DNA of 64,000 nt from Streptomyces sp. S4.7 (lineage in GTDB: Bacteria; Actinomycetota; Actinomycetes; Streptomycetales; Streptomycetaceae): positions 5,084,001-5,148,000 of the forward strand of contig NZ_CP048397.1 of NCBI RefSeq assembly GCF_010384365.1. Reading direction: 5' to 3'. The position numbers and the translations under genes were made by a program. Each line of letters opens with the position of its first letter. Positions within the stretch are counted from its first letter, which is position 1. Of this stretch, positions 59,674-64,000 are shown in pieces. The notes under the pieces are model-generated. The model was not told the DNA's origin. It made no database searches and saw only the letters and a list, made by a program, of their open reading frames with translations.

Positions 59674-61272
59674 ATGGACCCGTTGCAGCTGATCGCCCTG
59701 GTGGCGGGAAGCGCGGTGATCGCCGCAGCGGGCCGAAGGACGCCCGTTCCGGCCCCGCTGCTCCTTGTCACGGCTGGACTCGGCGCAGCGTACGTGCCGG
59801 GCGTGCCCAGCTACGTACTCGACCCGCACATCGTCCTTCCCCTGCTGCTGCCGCCCCTGCTGCACACGGCCGCCGTGGAGAGCTCCTATCTGGACCTGCG
59901 GGCCAATGTGCGGGCCGTCGGCCTGCTCTCCGTGGGATACGTCCTCTTCGCGACGCTCGTCGTCGGCTATCTCGCCTATCTGTTCATCCCCGAGATGTCG
60001 CTGACCGCCGCCCTGGTGCTCGGCGCCGTCATCGCGCCGCCGGATGCGGTCGCCGCCACCGCGATCGCCCGCAAACTGGGGCTGCCCAGCCGGATCACGA
60101 CCATCCTCCAGGGTGAGTCGCTGGTGAACGACGCGACCGCGATCACCGCGTTCAAGGTGGCGCTCGCGGCGGCCGTCGGGGAAGGCGCGAGCTGGGCCGG
60201 CGGGATCGGCGAGTTCGCGCTGGCCTCCCTGGGAGGCATCGGAATGGGCCTCGTGCTGATGGTGCCGCTCCACTGGCTCCGCACGCATCTGCGGGAGGCG
60301 CTCCTCCTGAACACCCTCTCGCTGCTCATCCCGTTCGTCGCCTACGCGGCGGCCGAACAGGTGGGTGCCTCGGGGGTGCTGGCCGTCGTCGTGGTCGGGC
60401 TCTACCTCGGACACCGGTCCTGGCAGGTCGACTTCGCGACCCGGCTCCAGGAGCAGGCCGTGTGGAAGATGGTGTCCTTCCTCCTGGAGTCCGTGGTCTT
60501 CGCCCTGATCGGGCTCCAGCTCCCCTATGTACTGAAGGGGCTCGGCTCCTACGGGGGAATGGAGGTCGCCGGTTACGCCGTCGGGGTGTTCGTCACCGTC
60601 GTCGTGGTCCGCTACATCTGGGTCTTCCCGGCCACCTTCGTGCCGCGCCTGCTGTCGAAGCGGATCAGGGAGCGAGAACCGGACACGAACTGGAAGGCGC
60701 CGCTGGTCGTCGGCTGGGCCGGCATGCGCGGTGTGGTGTCGCTGGCCATCGCCTTCTCCATCCCGCTGACCACGCACGACGGCGACGCCTTCCCGACCCG
60801 CAATCTCGTCCTCTTCCTGACGTTCACCACCGTCATCGCCACCCTGGTCGTCCAGGGCCTCACGCTGCCGACGCTGATCCGGCTGCTGAAGCTGCCGGGG
60901 CGCGACAGCTACGCCGAGACGCTGGCCGAGGCGCAGGCGCAGAGCCGGGCGTCGGTGGCGGCGGAACAACGGCTCGACGAACTGCTCGCCGACGAACGCA
61001 ACGCCCTGGCCGAACCGTTGGCGGACCGGCTCCGCAACGTCCTGGAGCGGCGGCGGAACTCGGTGTGGGAGCGGCTCGGCACGGTCAACGAACTGACCGG
61101 CGAATCCGCCGACCGCACCTATCAGCGGCTGTCCAGGGAGATGATCGGCGTCGAACGGGACGTTTTCGTGACGCTGCGCGACGAGCGGCGGATCGATGAC
61201 GAGATGCTGCGGACGCTGCTGCGCAGGCTGGATCTGGAGGAGGCCGTGGCCTACCGCGAGGAGACCGGCTGA
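59674..61272 (+). CDS. Na+/H+ antiporter (CPA1, NhaP/YjcE type)
   Basis: 532 aa, about 12 transmembrane helices followed by a ~120-residue cytoplasmic helical tail. CPA1 core motifs: VIAPPDAVAATAIARKLGLP and GESLVNDATAITAF, and a re-entrant WAGMRGVVSLAIAF segment with the conserved Arg. Exchanges Na+ (or K+) for H+. The last 22 bp overlap the convergent PLP-enzyme gene. Lies beside sigH, an osmotic-stress sigma factor. Confidence 0.93.
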   Translation: MDPLQLIALVAGSAVIAAAGRRTPVPAPLLLVTAGLGAAYVPGVPSYVLDPHIVLPLLLPPLLHTAAVESSYLDLRANVRAVGLLSVGYVLFATLVVGYLAYLFIPEMSLTAALVLGAVIAPPDAVAATAIARKLGLPSRITTILQGESLVNDATAITAFKVALAAAVGEGASWAGGIGEFALASLGGIGMGLVLMVPLHWLRTHLREALLLNTLSLLIPFVAYAAAEQVGASGVLAVVVVGLYLGHRSWQVDFATRLQEQAVWKMVSFLLESVVFALIGLQLPYVLKGLGSYGGMEVAGYAVGVFVTVVVVRYIWVFPATFVPRLLSKRIREREPDTNWKAPLVVGWAGMRGVVSLAIAFSIPLTTHDGDAFPTRNLVLFLTFTTVIATLVVQGLTLPTLIRLLKLPGRDSYAETLAEAQAQSRASVAAEQRLDELLADERNALAEPLADRLRNVLERRRNSVWERLGTVNELTGESADRTYQRLSREMIGVERDVFVTLRDERRIDDEMLRTLLRRLDLEEAVAYREETG

Positions 61273-62231
61273 CCGCAGTCGCCGCCGTCGCCTTCGGCCG
61301 GGTCCGGAGGGCGGCCGGTGACGACGGCGGCGACCGTGCTGCCGGGCGGGAAGGCGCCCTCCTCGGCGAGGGTGGTCAGCCCGTGGAGCATCTTCGCCAC
61401 GTAGAGGCGCTCGACCGGGAGCCCGTGCCGGTCCTCGAAGTCGTCGGCGAAGTCGTCGGCGGCGGGTGTCGTACGGGCGTAGCCGCCGCCGTGGAAGCGC
61501 TCGTCCAGACTCCAGTCGCCCCGGGGGCCGCCGAAGGCGGCCAGCTGGAGGGCGCGGACCTCCCCGGCCAGGAAGCCGCCCTTCAGCACGGGGAAGCCGA
61601 CGGCGCGCTGCCCCGGGGCGAGACCGGCGGCCAGGCCCGCGAGGGTGCCGCCGGTGCCGCAGGCGACACCCACCACGTCGGCCGCCCCGCGCAGCTCCCG
61701 CCCGAGGGCCGTACAGCCCCGCGCGGCAAGGGAGTTGCTGCCGCCCTCCGGGACGACGTAGACACGCTCGCGGGGCACCGCGAGCCCGTTGGCGGCCGTC
61801 TCCAGGATCTCCCTCAGTACGGAGGGCTCGGTCTTACGGCGATAGGTCGCCCGGTCGAGGAAGCGCAGCCGCATGCCGTCGGCGGCGCACGCGGCGAGTG
61901 ACGGGTTCAGGGGGCGGGTGGCCAGCTCGTCGCCCCGTACGACGCCGACCGTCGCGAAGCCGAGCAGCCGGCCCGCGGCGGCGGTGGCGCGCAGATGGTT
62001 GGAGTACGCGCCTCCGAAGGTGAGCAGGGCGAGGTGACCGCCGCCGGAGGCGGCCCGCAGGTTGGGTTCGAGCTTCCGCCACTTGTTGCCCGGCAGGGCG
62101 GTGTGGATCAGGTCGTCCCGCTTGAGCAGCAGCCGTACGCCGCGGCGGGTGAAGCGCTCGTCCTCGACGGTCCGCAGGGGTGACGGCAGCCGTGGCCGCA
62201 GGGCGGCGAGGTCGAGCGCTTCCGGAGTCAC
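61251..62231 (-). CDS. ACC deaminase / D-cysteine desulfhydrase-like PLP enzyme
   Basis: 326 aa, fold-type II PLP enzyme. The PLP lysine is in LPGNKWRKLEPNL; FGGAYSNHLRATAAAGR and VACGTGGTLAGLA bind cofactor phosphate. Members are 1-aminocyclopropane-1-carboxylate deaminases or D-cysteine desulfhydrases; motifs alone do not separate the two. It overlaps the antiporter gene tail to tail. Confidence 0.87.
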   Translation of the reverse strand: MTPEALDLAALRPRLPSPLRTVEDERFTRRGVRLLLKRDDLIHTALPGNKWRKLEPNLRAASGGGHLALLTFGGAYSNHLRATAAAGRLLGFATVGVVRGDELATRPLNPSLAACAADGMRLRFLDRATYRRKTEPSVLREILETAANGLAVPRERVYVVPEGGSNSLAARGCTALGRELRGAADVVGVACGTGGTLAGLAAGLAPGQRAVGFPVLKGGFLAGEVRALQLAAFGGPRGDWSLDERFHGGGYARTTPAADDFADDFEDRHGLPVERLYVAKMLHGLTTLAEEGAFPPGSTVAAVVTGRPPDPAEGDGGDCGQPVSSR

Positions 62232-62274
62232 CCGTCCATTGTCGCGCCGGTGAATGCCGGCCGGCCCGGCCGCT

Positions 62275-62865
62275 CTACTTCAGACGTTCGTCGATGCGCC
62301 GCCGCAGGCCCCCCATCGAGACGCCGCGCGGGTCGATCTTGCCCGGCTGCCACTCCAGGTGGCCGATGACCGAGGGACCGTTCCAGTTGTGGACGCGGCA
62401 GACGGCGGCGGCCGCGGCCTCCATGGCTTCCACCTGGACCGCCGGCCACGGGTCCTTGCCGTCGCCCAGGTTCTCGCACTCGAAGCCGTAGAAGTGTCTG
62501 TTGCCGTCGGTGTTGGCCTCGTTGTCCGGCGGCAGGGTCTTCTCGGCGATCACCGCGCGCAGGACGTCGTCGTCGCCGCTGCCCGCGTGGTTGGCCCGGC
62601 CGTAGCCGACGAGATGGACTCTGCCGTCCTTGGAGATGACGCCGTGGCACAGCGGCCCCGGCAGCCCCGCGTACCCGTCACGGCAGATGCGGACGGTGTT
62701 CGCGGTGCCCTTGGTGACCGTGTGGTGCATCATCACGCCGTGGACCGGGCCCCAGGGCCCCACGTGGTTGCGGTTGTGCGTACGCCAGTCGCCGACCTCG
62801 ACGACCGTCAGACCCTCGTTCTTCAGCGCACGGATGAAGCTGCTCGCAGACATGGGTGTGGCCAT
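62275..62865 (-). CDS. N-acetylmuramoyl-L-alanine amidase (Amidase_2/PGRP type)
   Basis: 196 aa from ATG 62865 with AGGAGG upstream. Zinc amidase fold: VMMHHTVTKG with the first His ligand, YGFECENLGDGK, and VIGHLEWQPGKIDPRG with the last His. No signal peptide, resembling phage endolysins and Streptomyces cytoplasmic or released amidases. Cuts the amide bond between MurNAc and the stem peptide. Confidence 0.9.
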   Translation of the reverse strand: MATPMSASSFIRALKNEGLTVVEVGDWRTHNRNHVGPWGPVHGVMMHHTVTKGTANTVRICRDGYAGLPGPLCHGVISKDGRVHLVGYGRANHAGSGDDDVLRAVIAEKTLPPDNEANTDGNRHFYGFECENLGDGKDPWPAVQVEAMEAAAAAVCRVHNWNGPSVIGHLEWQPGKIDPRGVSMGGLRRRIDERLK

Positions 62866-63131
62866 GGCCGCCTCCTGACCGGTGGATGTGGAGCGTTGTG
62901 CATCGGTTCTCTTCGCTGGCCTCTTACCCGGACACGACGGAGTGGACCATCGATTCGCACGCCGTACGAGCCGATCCGGTCACTTTCGGCCGAGCGTGAG
63001 CCGTGGATGACAGAAGCCGTAAACGTGCCCCGACTGCGGAGATCCAGTCCCACTCATTTGTGTGATGGCGCGACAACTACACGTGATGCAAAGCTTTTCA
63101 CGCAGGTCAGCCCATGATCGAGAGGGAGATT

Positions 63132-64000
63132 CATGTCGGTTGGTGACGAGGTCCGTACGGTGGAGCCCCCTTCCCAGCAGAGTCTGGGAACGGCCGCGGC
63201 GCGGAACCTGGCGACCACCACGAAGTCGGCGCCACAGATGCAGGAGATCACCTCGCGGTGGCTGCTGCGGATGCTGCCCTGGGTGCAGGTGCAGGGCGGT
63301 ACGTACCGGGTCAACCGTCGGCTCAGCTATTCGGTCGGCGACGGGCGTGTGACGTTCGTGCAGACGGGCGACCGGGTGGAGGTCATTCCGGCGGAGCTGG
63401 GTGAGCTGCCGGCGTTCCGTGACTTCGAGGACGAGGAGGTGCTGGCCGAACTGGCGAACCGCTGCGAGCAGCAGGAGTTCGCCCCGGGCCAGACCGTGGC
63501 CGCGGCCGGTGGCCCGGCGGACCGGGTGTACCTGCTGGCGCACGGCAAGGTGGAGAAGGTCGGCGAGGGGCCCTACGGGGACGAGACGGTGCTCGAAGTC
63601 CTCGCCGACGGGGCGTACTTCGGGGATCAGGCGCTGGTGGACGAGGAGGCCACCTGGCAGTACACGGCACGCGCGGCCACGGCGTGCACCGTGCTGGTGC
63701 TGAGCCGGCAGGACGTGCTGAACCTCGCGGAGCGGGCGCAGTCGCTGCGGGGCCATCTGGACGCGCTGGCGTCCATTCCCGCGCAGCGGACCAACAAGTA
63801 CGGCGAGGCGGCGATCGAGCTGTCCGCCGGCCATGTCGGCGAGGCGGTGGTGCCCCATACGTTCGTGGACTACGAGGGGGCGCCGCGGGAGTACGAGCTG
63901 AGCGTCGCGCAGACCGTACTGAAGGTCCACAGCAGGGTCGCCGACCTCTACAACCAGCCGATGAACCAGACCGAGCAGCAGTTGCGGCTCACGGTCGAGG
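63132..64000 (+). CDS. Family 2B encapsulin shell protein with cyclic-nucleotide-binding domain (EshA/EshB type), truncated by window end
   Basis: 289 complete codons from ATG 63132 (GAGGGAG upstream); the gene runs off the window. The N-terminus (SVGDEVRTVEPPSQQSLGTA, ARNLATTTK) and WLLRMLPWVQV begin the HK97-type shell; an inserted Crp-type nucleotide-binding domain spans about 95-215 (RVYLLAHGKVEKVG, GAYFGDQALVDE), and the shell resumes with RTNKYGEAAIELS and YELSVAQTVLKVHSRVADLY. Family 2B encapsulins assemble protein nanocompartments around enzyme cargo; EshA and EshB of Streptomyces belong here. The cargo gene would lie beyond 64000. Confidence 0.9.

Overview
The window is a stretch of high-GC actinobacterial chromosome, almost certainly Streptomyces. 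Codon third positions are strongly G/C, GTG and TTG starts are common, and many perfect GC-rich hairpins act as terminators. Several gene pairs are typical of Streptomyces: sigR-rsrA, dasR-dasABCD-nagB, wblE, a sigH/anti-sigma pair, catR-katA, and riboswitch-controlled nrdAB. From memory the gene order resembles the SCO52xx core region of S. coelicolor; this is recall, not a computed alignment. I see no rRNA, no IS element or transposase, no prophage and no CRISPR array, so this reads as conserved core with a few accessory insertions.

Layout. 0-10 kb: a YgjP-like peptidase, a TerD-AIM24 fusion with two AIM24 paralogues, a NUDIX hydrolase coupled to a DUF2342 zincin, an epimerase-like protein, MoaE, and a Lon/PDZ protease. 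10-19 kb: a large UPF0182 membrane protein, two identical initiator-tRNA genes flanking a SEL1-repeat protein, then catR/katA, a CBS protein and hisN. 19-25 kb: a TetR regulator convergent with an SMR exporter, rsgA-aroA, an M50 protease, and a chitin-type LPMO with a DasR site. 25-38 kb: an HMCES/YedK protein, a hydrolase, sigR-rsrA with an autoregulatory promoter, two HD-type phosphohydrolases (the second degenerate), a TPR protein, def, an M15 peptidase, a GlxA regulator, an XRE/DUF397 pair and a GNAT.

38-45 kb: nrdAB behind a cobalamin riboswitch and paired NrdR-like boxes, a Uma2 endonuclease, and cstA with ybdD. 45-55 kb: the N-acetylglucosamine/chitobiose module: DasR, the DasABC transporter, DasD hexosaminidase, NagB, a SIS-domain protein and a sensor kinase. 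DasR-type operators lie in front of dasA, nagB/SIS, the kinase and the distant LPMO gene, so the module links chitin cleavage, uptake, intracellular hydrolysis and deamination under one regulator. 55-64 kb: wblE with a long leader, a diacylglycerol kinase, sigH with its anti-sigma factor, a Na+/H+ antiporter, a PLP enzyme, an amidase, and at the edge a truncated gene for a family 2B encapsulin shell protein (EshA/EshB type).

The most interesting non-coding structures are: (i) a pair of ~175-bp dispersed inverted repeats 50 kb apart whose terminal arms co-vary and whose first base completes the stop codon of the upstream gene; (ii) four 10-bp-phased CTTGG-like repeats plus a palindrome in front of the SMR gene; (iii) a 62-codon leader ORF coupled to dagK upstream of wblE that contains a run of eight A; and (iv) DasR sites in front of a sensor kinase.
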